Of a stretch of DNA of 64,000 nt, positions 8,947 to 20,000 are shown one piece after another (position 1 is the first letter of the stretch; every line of letters begins with the position of its first letter). Made by a program: the position numbers and the translations under genes. This DNA comes from Rheinheimera tangshanensis (GTDB taxonomy: Bacteria; Pseudomonadota; Gammaproteobacteria; Enterobacterales; Alteromonadaceae): positions 186,001 to 250,000 of the forward strand of contig NZ_BMLH01000004.1 of assembly GCF_014645135.1 (NCBI RefSeq), in the 5' to 3' direction. The notes below the pieces were generated by a model. That model was not told the DNA's origin. It ran no database searches and saw nothing but the letters and a program-made list of their open reading frames with translations.

Positions 8947-9978
8947 ATGTCAGAGTCAAAATCCATGATACCAAAAGCAAAACCTATAGTACTTAGTGGT
9001 GCTCAGCCTTCAGGCCAGCTTACCATAGGCAATTATCTTGGTGCTTTGCGTCAGTGGGACAGGATGCAGGATGACTATGACTGTTTGTACTGTATTGTGG
9101 ATCTGCATGCTATTACAGTGCGTCAGGACCCTGCGGCTCTGCGTAGTGCCTCACTCGACAGTCTGGCATTGTATCTGGCCTGCGGTATAGACCCAAACCG
9201 CTCCAGCGTCTTTATGCAGTCTCATGTGCCAGAGCACAGCCAACTAAACTGGATACTTAATTGTTATACGCAGTTTGGTGAACTCAGCCGCATGACGCAA
9301 TTTAAAGACAAGTCTGAACGCCATGCCAATAACGTCAATGCAGGTTTATTTACTTACCCTGTGCTGATGGCGGCCGATATTCTGGTTTATAACGCGCATC
9401 AAATCCCGGTTGGCCATGATCAGAAGCAACATCTGGAGTTGGCTCGTGATATTGCTAACCGTTTTAATGCCTTGCATGGTGAGATTTTTACCGTGCCAGA
9501 ACCTTATATTCCCGGAGTAGCGGCACGGGTCATGAGTTTGCAGGAGCCGACGAAAAAAATGTCCAAGTCGGATGAGAATCCATGGAATTTTGTCGGTTTG
9601 CTGGAAGACCCAAAAATGATCAGCAAGAAATTCAAAAAGGCCATGACAGACTCAGAGGATCCACCTCGTGTGGCTTATGATCTGGAGAACAAAGCGGGTG
9701 TCGCCAACCTGTTAAGTATTTTAAGTGGGGTAACAGGTAAGTCGATTGATAGTCTGGTCGCTGAGTACGAAGGCAAGATGTACGGTCATTTAAAAGGCGA
9801 TGTGGCGGATGCTGTCATTGCACTATTGGAACCTGTACAGGCGAAGTTCCATGAAATTCGTCAGGATCAAAGCTTGATGAATCAAGTGCTAAAACAAGGT
9901 GCCGCAGAGGCCAGGGCTCGCGCTGCTGTGACGCTTGAGAAAGTCTATGATGCTGTGGGTTTTGTGTTACCAGGCTAA
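8947..9978 (+). CDS. trpS: Tryptophanyl-tRNA synthetase
   Basis: Class I aminoacyl-tRNA synthetase, 343 aa. The HIGH-like signature appears in [18 protein letters not shown] (18-34), and KMSKS is at residues 204-208. The N-terminal extension [12 protein letters not shown] is slightly longer than in E. coli. It starts directly after the gph stop, so it is the last gene of rpe-gph-trpS. A partial copy of the 3' dispersed repeat begins 3 bp after its stop. Confidence 0.97.
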   Translation: MSESKSMIPKAKPIVLSGAQPSGQLTIGNYLGALRQWDRMQDDYDCLYCIVDLHAITVRQDPAALRSASLDSLALYLACGIDPNRSSVFMQSHVPEHSQLNWILNCYTQFGELSRMTQFKDKSERHANNVNAGLFTYPVLMAADILVYNAHQIPVGHDQKQHLELARDIANRFNALHGEIFTVPEPYIPGVAARVMSLQEPTKKMSKSDENPWNFVGLLEDPKMISKKFKKAMTDSEDPPRVAYDLENKAGVANLLSILSGVTGKSIDSLVAEYEGKMYGHLKGDVADAVIALLEPVQAKFHEIRQDQSLMNQVLKQGAAEARARAAVTLEKVYDAVGFVLPG

Positions 9979-9980
9979 AA

Positions 9981-10040
9981 CCCTTGTACCTGAAGCCGCA
10001 GCTTTGTGATTTGGTCTCCTCGTCCCAGTCAGATTGGATC
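9981..10040 (+). repeat. Dispersed 3'-UTR repeat, partial copy A (left arm)
   Basis: Begins 3 bp after the trpS stop. It matches the left arm of the family (CTTGTACCTGAAGCCGCAGC, TTTGTGA, CCCAGTCA) and then decays; the central hairpin and right arm are missing. Same orientation as trpS. Confidence 0.7.
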
Positions 10041-10129
10041 ACCAAATTCCTGCGGTCTTTCTGTAACTTCAATACCTTAGGCTGTGATTGACCGTTGATT
10101 GAAAGTAATGCTCTAAATGCCGGATTGTT

Positions 10130-10726
10130 ATGATTTTATTGATAGATAATTACGATTCTTTTACCTACAATTTAGTTCAGTATTTCGCTGAATTAGGTGA
10201 ACAGGTGCTGGTGCGTCGTAATGATGAAATCAGTCTGACACAAATAGCTGCGATCCGGCCTTCCAGTCTGGTGATATCGCCAGGACCTTGTAGTCCGGAC
10301 CAGGCGGGTATTTCACTCGCTGCTATTGAACACTTCGCCGGGCAAATGCCGATCCTTGGCGTTTGTCTGGGGCATCAGGCGATAGCTCAGGTGTTTGGAG
10401 CCAAAGTGGTGCGGGCCAGAGCTGTGATGCATGGTAAAAATTCACTGATTAAACACCGACAAAGAGATTTGTTTCAGGGATTGAATAACCCGTTGAGTGT
10501 GACACGCTACCATTCGTTAATAGTGGAACAAGAATCGCTGCCGGATGAGCTGAGTATTGAGGCATGGACTGCAGCAGACGAAGCGGAAATTATGGCGTTG
10601 TCGCATAAAAAGTTGCCTCTGTATGGCGTTCAATTTCATCCTGAGGCTATTTTAACTGAGCAAGGACATCAGTTATTACAGAATTTTCTGACATTGTGCA
10701 AAGGCCTGAACAATAATGATAAATAA
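10130..10726 (+). CDS. pabA: Aminodeoxychorismate/anthranilate synthase glutamine amidotransferase subunit
   Basis: Class I glutamine amidotransferase that supplies ammonia to chorismate-using synthases (folate, possibly tryptophan). 198 aa: [17 protein letters not shown], oxyanion [11 protein letters not shown], nucleophile Cys79 in [10 protein letters not shown], and His-Glu in [14 protein letters not shown]. No trp genes lie nearby, and its position upstream of argD resembles pabA in E. coli, so pabA is favoured over trpG. An amphibolic role cannot be excluded from sequence. Confidence 0.88.
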   Translation: MILLIDNYDSFTYNLVQYFAELGEQVLVRRNDEISLTQIAAIRPSSLVISPGPCSPDQAGISLAAIEHFAGQMPILGVCLGHQAIAQVFGAKVVRARAVMHGKNSLIKHRQRDLFQGLNNPLSVTRYHSLIVEQESLPDELSIEAWTAADEAEIMALSHKKLPLYGVQFHPEAILTEQGHQLLQNFLTLCKGLNNNDK

Positions 10727-10727
10727 A

Positions 10728-10741
10728 CTGTGTATACACAG
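10728..10741. other. 14-bp perfect palindrome between pabA and the HDOD gene
   Basis: CTGTGTATACACAG sits 1 bp after the pabA stop and 15 bp before the next ATG. It could be an operator-type site or a small mRNA hairpin; nothing else identifies it. Confidence 0.5.
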
Positions 10742-10756
10742 GAGTAAAGGGTAGTT

Positions 10757-11866
10757 ATGTCTTCCTCCTCACTGGAGCAATTGTTTATAGATAATCTGAT
10801 TGGGGTTGACCCAAATCAGAAGCGCTTACGTTATTTAAAAAACCAACAGCAAGAGGCAAGCAATCGTCAAATGCTTGAAGTAGAGCTTAAGGCTCTGGAG
10901 GCCCGTCAATCCGGTGAAAACGCAAAGAAGATATTCCTTGATTTCACCCAAGCCCATTTACATGACGAAGTTGCGCAGGAGCTGATGCAACGTTTGGGCA
11001 GTATTGACGTTGTCAGTAGTTCCTTGTTTGATTTAGGACCAAATTTCCCGGCTTTACTTGATGCTTTAAGTGCAAAAGCTGTTACGTTAAACCAATTGGA
11101 CCCGCTGATCAGTGATGTTGATTGGTTAAAAGAAGATGTACTGCGTTTAGTCAATCAGCCTCGTTATCGTAATAAAACCAGCTCAGGCAACCTGGTCAAA
11201 GACATTAAAACCGCGTTGCGTTTCTTGGGGGTAGAAGCCCTGCAGTCGCTGGTGCCTGTTTATGCATTCCGGCATTGTATTCCGCATTCCACTGAGCCTT
11301 TTGTTCAGTTTAAGGTCAAGATATGGGATTACTCTTTAGCAACAGCCATCGCGGCTCGCGCTATTGCTGATTCGCAAGGGTTAAACGGTTTTGTCGCTTT
11401 TTGCGCCGCTATGTTCCAGACCATGGGTCATATGGTGGTGATCCGTAATTATCTGCGCAGTTATGCTCAGGTGAAACGTACTGAATTATTACGTGCCCGC
11501 GATGCCCGTGACAATGAACTGACTGACGCTCTCGAGGCGTTAGATGCTGATGCAGGTTTCTTATCCAGCAGTATTGAAGAGTTTGCCGGTATTATCAGTG
11601 CGGATTTGATCGCTCGTTGGCAACTCAAACGTATGCCTCTGGCTGCTATTCTGGATCAAATCGTGGACGAAACACCGCTCAGCAGTTGTATGGATTTAAC
11701 CCGAGTCGTAAAACAAGCCGATACTTATGTGCAGGTGAAGTTTTTAATTCAGGAGCAGCGTCTGGATGTAGATGATGCCAATAAAGCTCTTAATGATGCT
11801 GGTGTACACAATGAAATGCGCAAAATGTTAGCGGCACTGGACCTGAAAAAGCTGTCTTTTGAATAA
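10757..11866 (+). CDS. HDOD-domain signalling protein
   Basis: 369 aa, cytosolic. A variable N-terminal part (about 1-100, with a coiled-coil-like LKNQQQEASNRQMLEVELKALEARQ) leads to an HDOD domain (about 100-290; SSGNLVKDIKTALRFLGVEALQSLVP is typical). HDOD domains are degenerate HD-type modules in signalling proteins, usually without enzymatic metal residues. No receiver or GGDEF/EAL domain is present. AAAGGG precedes the ATG. It lies between pabA and argD; related genomes also have unrelated genes there. Specific role unknown. Confidence 0.8.
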   Translation: MSSSSLEQLFIDNLIGVDPNQKRLRYLKNQQQEASNRQMLEVELKALEARQSGENAKKIFLDFTQAHLHDEVAQELMQRLGSIDVVSSSLFDLGPNFPALLDALSAKAVTLNQLDPLISDVDWLKEDVLRLVNQPRYRNKTSSGNLVKDIKTALRFLGVEALQSLVPVYAFRHCIPHSTEPFVQFKVKIWDYSLATAIAARAIADSQGLNGFVAFCAAMFQTMGHMVVIRNYLRSYAQVKRTELLRARDARDNELTDALEALDADAGFLSSSIEEFAGIISADLIARWQLKRMPLAAILDQIVDETPLSSCMDLTRVVKQADTYVQVKFLIQEQRLDVDDANKALNDAGVHNEMRKMLAALDLKKLSFE

Positions 11867-13407
<1,541 letters not shown>

Positions 13408-13458
13408 ATTTCACCCTTATACACTGTCTGACTACAACTACAATAAAGCAAAAAATGA

Positions 13459-13481
13459 AGCGCCCGCTACGATCGGGCGCT
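13459..13481. other. Intercistronic GC-rich hairpin between argD and astA
   Basis: Perfect 8-bp stem AGCGCCCG / CGGGCGCT with a 7-base loop and no T-run. It is likely an mRNA processing or stabilising element separating argD expression from astA-astD. Confidence 0.5.
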
Positions 13482-13510
13482 CTGAAGCAAATTAACTGGA
13501 GTAAGCGACT

Positions 13511-14527
13511 ATGATGGTCATTCGCCCAATCCGAGCCGAAGATTATCCGGAACTATACGACATCGCTGTCGAATCAGGTCACGGTTTTACTTCGTTGCCC
13601 GTCAATGATGAGTTGTTACAGCGTAAAATTAGCCGCTCCGAGGCCTCTTTTGCTAAAAAGGTCGACAAGCCTGGTGATGAAGGCTATTTGTTTGTGCTGG
13701 AAGATCCCGAAACCGGCGCAGTGGTCGGTACCAGTGCTATTGAAGCTGCAGTGGGTCTGGAAGATGCGTTTTATCATTACCATCTAGGTAAAGTGGTGCA
13801 CACCTCCCGCGCTTTAGGGGTCTACAACCCGGTCGATATTCTGACACTTTGTAATGATTACACCGGAGTTTCCGAGCTTTGCACTTTGTTTTTACGCGAA
13901 TCGAGTCGCAAGAAAAACAATGGCCGTTTGTTGTCAAAATTCCGTTTTTTGTTTATCGCTGAATTCCGCTCACGTTTTGCCGACAGAGTCATTGCTGAAA
14001 TGCGTGGTGTGTCGGATGAAGACGGCCATTCGCCATTCTGGAAATGGTTGCAGGATAGTTTCTTTTCGGTGGATTTCCCCACAGCAGATTATCTGACCGG
14101 CATAGGCCAAAAGGTGTTTATCGCCGAGCTGATGCCGAAGTATCCGATATACGTCAGTTTACTCAGTAAAGAAGCTCAGGCTGTGATTGGTAAAGTGCAT
14201 GAAAAAACTCGTCCTGCCTTAGCCTTGCTGCAGTCGGAAGGGTTCTCCAACACAGGTTATGTCGATATTTTTGATGCTGGCCCGACAGTTGAAGCCAAAG
14301 TGGAGCATATCCGCAGTGTGCGCAGCAGTCGCAAGCTGCAAGTTCAGATTGGTCCTGTCACCTCAGGTCAGCCCTACATGGTGTCCAATACCAAACTACA
14401 GGACTTCAGAGCTACCTGGCTTTACCTGCAACTGGAAGAAGACAGTGAAATGGTGACCTTACCTGTGGAATGTGCAGAGCTGCTACAGGTCAATAACGGG
14501 GATTGGGTGCGTTTAGCACGGATTTAA
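13511..14527 (+). CDS. astA: Arginine N-succinyltransferase
   Basis: First step of the AST pathway: succinyl-CoA plus arginine gives N2-succinylarginine. 338 aa (E. coli about 344). It has the AstA/ATE-like acyltransferase pattern: VIRPIRAEDYPELYDIAVESGHGFTSLP, FHYHLG-type YHYHLGKVVHTSRAL, ELCTLFL, and a FGPIGQ-like C-terminal region. Two ATG codons are adjacent; GGAG at 13498-13501 favours the first. Followed by astD 20 bp later. astB and astE are not in the window. Confidence 0.93.
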   Translation: MMVIRPIRAEDYPELYDIAVESGHGFTSLPVNDELLQRKISRSEASFAKKVDKPGDEGYLFVLEDPETGAVVGTSAIEAAVGLEDAFYHYHLGKVVHTSRALGVYNPVDILTLCNDYTGVSELCTLFLRESSRKKNNGRLLSKFRFLFIAEFRSRFADRVIAEMRGVSDEDGHSPFWKWLQDSFFSVDFPTADYLTGIGQKVFIAELMPKYPIYVSLLSKEAQAVIGKVHEKTRPALALLQSEGFSNTGYVDIFDAGPTVEAKVEHIRSVRSSRKLQVQIGPVTSGQPYMVSNTKLQDFRATWLYLQLEEDSEMVTLPVECAELLQVNNGDWVRLARI

Positions 14528-14534
14528 TTTTTAG

Positions 14535-16019
<1,485 letters not shown>

Positions 16020-16051
16020 TCCCGGTAAAAGTTGTTTTTTAGTCTTATTTT

Positions 16052-16078
16052 AATCGGGGCTCTGCCCCGATTTGTTTT
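16052..16078 (+). terminator. Intrinsic terminator after astD
   Basis: A 9-bp stem AATCGGGGC / GCCCCGATT with a TCT loop, followed by TGTTTTAT. It ends the argD-astA-astD transcript. Confidence 0.85.
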
Positions 16079-16190
16079 ATGAAACAAAATTTGCTTAAAT
16101 GACACTCACTTAACTACAACTTGTCTGAGCTTTTGTGCCATGCTCAGAAGGTTGAATTTCTGCGTTGTGCACTATAGGTGTCCTTTTTGT

Positions 16191-16541
16191 ATGGTAACTG
16201 ATAAACCCGGCTATGAGCATCTGATCCAATTCCTGACGGAGCATTTGTCGTTGTTCGAACAACGGGGCCCTGTCGTTGCAGGAGCTAAAACTCTGGGTGA
16301 AGTGCTGGAAGAATCCATTGCTGAGCAAATTATCCAGCTTTGTACTCAGCATACCGAACTGGAAATGAATCATCGCAGCATGATAGTGCGTGAAGTCGAT
16401 GGTATTTTGTATGACTTCCAGGAAGTCCTCGCTTCTGTATTGGAGCAACCAGCGACAGCCCAGCAGACGGAGCTTATTCAGGAAATATCGTTGCTGATTA
16501 AAAATCTGTTTGATAACGCTATTGCAGATCTGATGGATTAA
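16191..16541 (+). CDS. DUF3802-like conserved protein
   Basis: 116 aa, acidic, mostly helical. The pattern YEHLIQFLTEHLSLFE, LGEVLEESIAEQII, VREVDGILYDFQEVLASV and ending LIKNLFDNAIADL resembles my memory of DUF3802 proteins of Alteromonadales and Vibrionales. Function unknown, with no signal or membrane segment. The open frame extends to 16140, but AGGTG at 16176-16180 before ATG 16191 and the family-like N-terminus favour the shorter start. A deleted repeat copy begins 10 bp after the stop. Confidence 0.65.
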   Translation: MVTDKPGYEHLIQFLTEHLSLFEQRGPVVAGAKTLGEVLEESIAEQIIQLCTQHTELEMNHRSMIVREVDGILYDFQEVLASVLEQPATAQQTELIQEISLLIKNLFDNAIADLMD

Positions 16542-16550
16542 TCTTAACTA

Positions 16551-16610
16551 TACCCGTCGTCCTTGAAGCTGCAGCTTTGTTGACCGCAACTCCAGGTTAC
16601 TTGGCTATAG
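16551..16610 (+). repeat. Dispersed 3'-UTR repeat, internally deleted copy B
   Basis: The left arm (TTGAAGCTGCAGCTTTGTTG) is joined almost directly to the right arm (GCAACTCCA, TTACTT), losing the central CCCCAG/CATAG hairpin of about 60 bp. Same orientation as the preceding gene, beginning 10 bp after its stop. Confidence 0.75.
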
Positions 16611-16671
16611 CCTCCTTGGATTGTTTTCCGTAAAATAGCGACTCTTTGATACGGACAACAGGATCTCTCCT

Positions 16672-17100
16672 ATGCAAGCCAGCGTAAAATGGGCAGGTGA
16701 CCAGACCTTTATCGGCCTTTCTGACAGTGGCCACAATGTGGTGTTTGATGCTCATAAAGAGGGCAGTGCAGCACCTAGCCCTATGGAAATGGTGCTGATG
16801 GCAGCGGGTGCCTGTTCGTCAGTGGATGTCGTTAGTATTTTGCAAAAAGCCAGACAGCAAGTCACGGATTGTGAAGTGATTTTAACAGGCGAACGCGTAG
16901 AAACCATTCCTCGTGTATTCAGTAAAATTCATCTGCATTTTGTAGTCACTGGTTTTAATGTCAGCGAAAAACATGTGGAAAAAGCGGTGAATCTGTCGGC
17001 TGAGAAGTATTGCTCGGTCTCTATTATGTTGTCACAAAGTGTTGAAGTGACTCATTCTTTTAGCGTGAAACAATCCGAAGTCCAGCCTTTAGCTGAGTGA
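16672..17100 (+). CDS. OsmC-family protein (YhfA-like)
   Basis: 142 aa, OsmC/Ohr fold. The conserved Cys pair is at residues 48 (AAGACSSVDVVSIL) and 114 (EKYCSVSIML), with the family's SPMEMVLMAAG. OsmC-type proteins can reduce organic peroxides, but the YhfA branch is uncharacterised. In E. coli yhfA sits beside crp and prkB; here it is next to speD and prkB. ATG start, with SD AGGATCTC upstream. Confidence 0.88.
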   Translation: MQASVKWAGDQTFIGLSDSGHNVVFDAHKEGSAAPSPMEMVLMAAGACSSVDVVSILQKARQQVTDCEVILTGERVETIPRVFSKIHLHFVVTGFNVSEKHVEKAVNLSAEKYCSVSIMLSQSVEVTHSFSVKQSEVQPLAE

Positions 17101-17167
17101 GTCAGGATTGCATTGGTACTTTAGTTCTATACTGGACTGTTGTGCCGACTAGTGAGGTAAAGAAAAC

Positions 17168-17974
17168 GTGGTAAAACCTTTTGAAAAACTAAGACTGCAT
17201 GGTTTTAATAACCTGACTAAAAGCCTGAGTTTCAGCATTTACGATATTTGTTATGCCCAAACCGAGCAACATCGTCAGGAATATATTTCCTATATTGACG
17301 AGCAATACAATGCCGATCGCCTGACGGATATCCTGAGTGAAGTCGTGGATATTATTGGCGCTAACATTCTCAATGTTGCCCGGCAGGATTACGATCCACA
17401 AGGTGCCAGTGTGACCATTCTGGTCTGCGAAGAGCCTATAGAGGGCTCGCCAGACAACTCAGAAAACCCAGGCCCATTACCGGACTCTGTGGTGGCTCAC
17501 TTGGATAAAAGCCATATTTGTGTGCACACTTACCCTGAAGTGCATCCGCATGATGGTATTTGTACTTTCCGTGCTGATATTGAAGTCTCAACCTGTGGTT
17601 TGATTTCACCGCTCAAAGCCCTGAACTTCCTTATCCATAGCTTTGAATCAGACATAGTCACCATAGATTACCGGGTGCGAGGTTTTACCCGCGACGTCAA
17701 TGGTGTGAAACACTACATCGACCATCCTATTCATTCGATTCAGAATTTTATGGATGAGCAGACCAAAAACGCTTTCCAGATGGTGGATGTAAACGTGTAT
17801 CAGGAAAACCTGTTCCATACCAAAATGATGCTCAAAGAGTATGATTTAAACAACTACCTGTTTGGTACAGGGGTGGATGAGCTGGATGACGCCGCTCGTA
17901 AAGTCATCAATAAAAAAGTAAAACGTGAAATGCGGGAAATTTTTTACGGCCGCAATTTACCGGAAATGGAATAA
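17168..17974 (+). CDS. speD: S-adenosylmethionine decarboxylase proenzyme
   Basis: Makes decarboxylated SAM for spermidine synthesis. Class 1A (E. coli type), 268 aa. The self-cleavage site generating the pyruvoyl group is K114-S115 in [39 protein letters not shown] also matches. GTG start with GAGG 10 bp upstream. No speE is adjacent, so spermidine synthase must be elsewhere or the partner is a carboxyspermidine-type route. Convergent with prkB. Confidence 0.95.
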   Translation: MVKPFEKLRLHGFNNLTKSLSFSIYDICYAQTEQHRQEYISYIDEQYNADRLTDILSEVVDIIGANILNVARQDYDPQGASVTILVCEEPIEGSPDNSENPGPLPDSVVAHLDKSHICVHTYPEVHPHDGICTFRADIEVSTCGLISPLKALNFLIHSFESDIVTIDYRVRGFTRDVNGVKHYIDHPIHSIQNFMDEQTKNAFQMVDVNVYQENLFHTKMMLKEYDLNNYLFGTGVDELDDAARKVINKKVKREMREIFYGRNLPEME

Positions 17975-18002
17975 GCCTTTAAAAATGTGATTTGCCCCTT
18001 TA

Positions 18003-18125
18003 ATACCCAAAGTAATTGGAGTTGCAGGGAGGCGACAAGAGCGTGAGACCCCAGGAGCATAGTTGACCTATGTGACTGGGGCCAGAGCTTGCAGGCAACA
18101 AAGCTGCAGCTTCAAGTACGAAGGG
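18003..18125 (-). repeat. Dispersed 3'-UTR repeat, full copy C
   Basis: About 123 bp, reading on the minus strand, starting 3 bp after the prkB stop. It has the left arm TTGAAGCTGCAGCTTTGTTG, a central hairpin CCCCAG..CATAG / CTATG..CTGGGG, and the right arm CTGCAACTCCAATTACTT. Clear match to copies D and E. Confidence 0.88.
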
Positions 18126-18128
18126 GAT

Positions 18129-19022
18129 TTATTCCAGCCAGTTAATCTGCCCCCTGGCCTGGCGACGCTTAATAATCAACTGCTCCACTAGCGGCGTTAA
18201 AATCAGCTCCATGGCTAAGTTCATTTTGCCACCAGGCACTACCAGCGTATTGACCCGCGACATAAAAGAGCCGTTGATCATTTGCAGGTAGTAGGGAAAA
18301 TCGACATGTTTAATGCCACGAAAGCGTATGACGACAAAACTTTCATCAAATGACGGAATGTCTTTTGCGCTGAATGGGTTTGAGGTGTCGACAGTAGGCA
18401 CTCGCTGGAAGTTGATATGAGTACGGGAAAACTGCGGAGTGATCTGATTTACATAATCATCCATGCTGCGCACTATGCTCGACATCACAGCTTCGCGGCT
18501 ATGGCCCCGTTCTGATGTGTCACGGATGATTTTCTGGATCCACTCTAAGTTGACTATGGGCACCATGCCAATCAACAAATCCACGTGCTGGGCGACATTA
18601 TTGTGTTCCGTCACGACTCCACCATGTAAACCTTCGTAAAACAGTAAGTCGGTGTTAGGACGCAAATCCTGCCATGGCGTAAAAGTACCAGGCAGCTGGT
18701 TGTAAGGCACAGCTTCATCAAAGGTATGCAAATACTGCCGTACTTTGCCGGTACCGGTTTCAGCATAGCTGGAGAACAAAGACTCTAAAGCCGCAAAATC
18801 ATTGGCTTCAGCTCCAAAGTAGCTGATGTGTTTGCCTTGCTCTTTGGCTTTACGTATTTCCAGATCCATCTCTGGTCTGCTGTATTTGTGAAAACAATCT
18901 CCCGCGACAAAACCTGCGTCTATGCCAAGGCTACGAAATATATGCGAAAAGGCACTCATACTAGTGGTCGTGCCGGCACCTGAGGAACCTGTGACCGCAA
19001 TAATAGGGTTTTTGTGAGACAT
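18129..19022 (-). CDS. prkB: PrkB, phosphoribulokinase/uridine kinase-like protein
   Basis: 297 aa, closely resembling E. coli PrkB (VTGSSGAGTTTSMSAF, GKHISYFGAEANDF, VPIVNLEWIQKIIRDTSERGHSR, FVVIRFRGIKHVDFP, LVVPGGKMNLAMELIL). The P-loop has GAGTTT in place of the usual GKT/S, which is the norm in this family. Its physiological substrate is unknown; a Calvin-cycle role is unlikely. It faces speD convergently, with repeat copy C directly after its stop. Confidence 0.93.
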   Translation of the reverse strand: MSHKNPIIAVTGSSGAGTTTSMSAFSHIFRSLGIDAGFVAGDCFHKYSRPEMDLEIRKAKEQGKHISYFGAEANDFAALESLFSSYAETGTGKVRQYLHTFDEAVPYNQLPGTFTPWQDLRPNTDLLFYEGLHGGVVTEHNNVAQHVDLLIGMVPIVNLEWIQKIIRDTSERGHSREAVMSSIVRSMDDYVNQITPQFSRTHINFQRVPTVDTSNPFSAKDIPSFDESFVVIRFRGIKHVDFPYYLQMINGSFMSRVNTLVVPGGKMNLAMELILTPLVEQLIIKRRQARGQINWLE

Positions 19023-19130
19023 AAAAAGCCAGGCTGTGTTGATTGTCAGCAGACTACCATAAAGGATAAAGTAAGGTCACTGCAAGCACAGTCATAAAGC
19101 TGTTGCTATGAAACAAAGAAGGATCTACCT

Positions 19131-20000
19131 GTGCGACTACTCTCTTTTGCCTTGGCTGTTATGGCGTTGCCAGTGGCAGCAGCCTTACCACAATACAATT
19201 TATATCTGACTGATTTATCAAAAGATTCGTCTGTCTCTAATACGATAAAAATCAACAAGACTGCAACTTACATCAATCAGCCAACTTTTAGTGCTGATGG
19301 GGAAAGCTTGTTTTTTACGCTGGAGCAAGGCATGGATGCCGCAGTGCAAACAGATATTGGGCGTTATCGTATCGCTGATAAAAAACAAGATATGCTGACT
19401 AAAACCGCCTTAAGTGAATATTCACCGACTTTATTGCCCGATGGATCTGGTGTCTCTGTAGTGGTGGTAGAAGCGGATCAAACGCAACGATTGTGGAAAG
19501 TGGACTGGCAGGGCAACACTAGTCTGCTCAACGCTGAACCCAAAGGGGTGGGCTACCATGCCTGGGGTGGCGATCAGGATTTGTTGCTATTTATTCTGGG
19601 TGATAAAGAAGATAACCACACAGTGCGTTATCTGGATAAAGACGGCAAGGTGACGACGCTGGCGACAGGTGTTGGCAGAGCCTTAAGCTGGCAACCCGGT
19701 ACTCAGAAGGGGGTTTACACAGAGGTCAAACAGCAGCAGCTGTATTTAAGCTTTTATGATGTAAAAACGAAAATCTCTACTCAAACTGAACTGGCACTGC
19801 CAGAAAAAGGGCAGGATTTAGTCTGGTGGTCCGAAGATATTCTGCTGGTGTCTGCTGGTAGTAAGATTTATCAGTGGCAAGCATCAGGAAAACAAGGCTG
19901 GACTTTGTGGCTGGATTTATCCAAAGACTGTGCTACTGAAGTCAGCCGTTTTGCGCTCAATAAAGAGCGCAACCAGCTGGCTTTTGTTTGTAAGGCTTAA
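19131..20000 (+). CDS. Periplasmic WD40-like (PD40) beta-propeller protein
   Basis: 289 aa. Signal peptide (LLSFALAVMALPVAAALP, cleavage near 18-20), then TolB-like repeats such as QPTFSADGESLFFTLEQG, YSPTLLPDGSGVSVVVV and LSWQPGTQKGVY. The fold is a propeller of the PD40/WD40-like kind. Function unknown, probably binding a protein or sugar in the periplasm. GTG start with AAGGA 7 bp upstream. Its stop overlaps that of the convergent nuclease gene by 4 nt. Confidence 0.75.
   Translation: MRLLSFALAVMALPVAAALPQYNLYLTDLSKDSSVSNTIKINKTATYINQPTFSADGESLFFTLEQGMDAAVQTDIGRYRIADKKQDMLTKTALSEYSPTLLPDGSGVSVVVVEADQTQRLWKVDWQGNTSLLNAEPKGVGYHAWGGDQDLLLFILGDKEDNHTVRYLDKDGKVTTLATGVGRALSWQPGTQKGVYTEVKQQQLYLSFYDVKTKISTQTELALPEKGQDLVWWSEDILLVSAGSKIYQWQASGKQGWTLWLDLSKDCATEVSRFALNKERNQLAFVCKA

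Noticed and set aside
16110-16448. Minus-strand 112-aa open frame
   Set aside because: Antisense to the DUF3802-like gene, which has better family resemblance and context.
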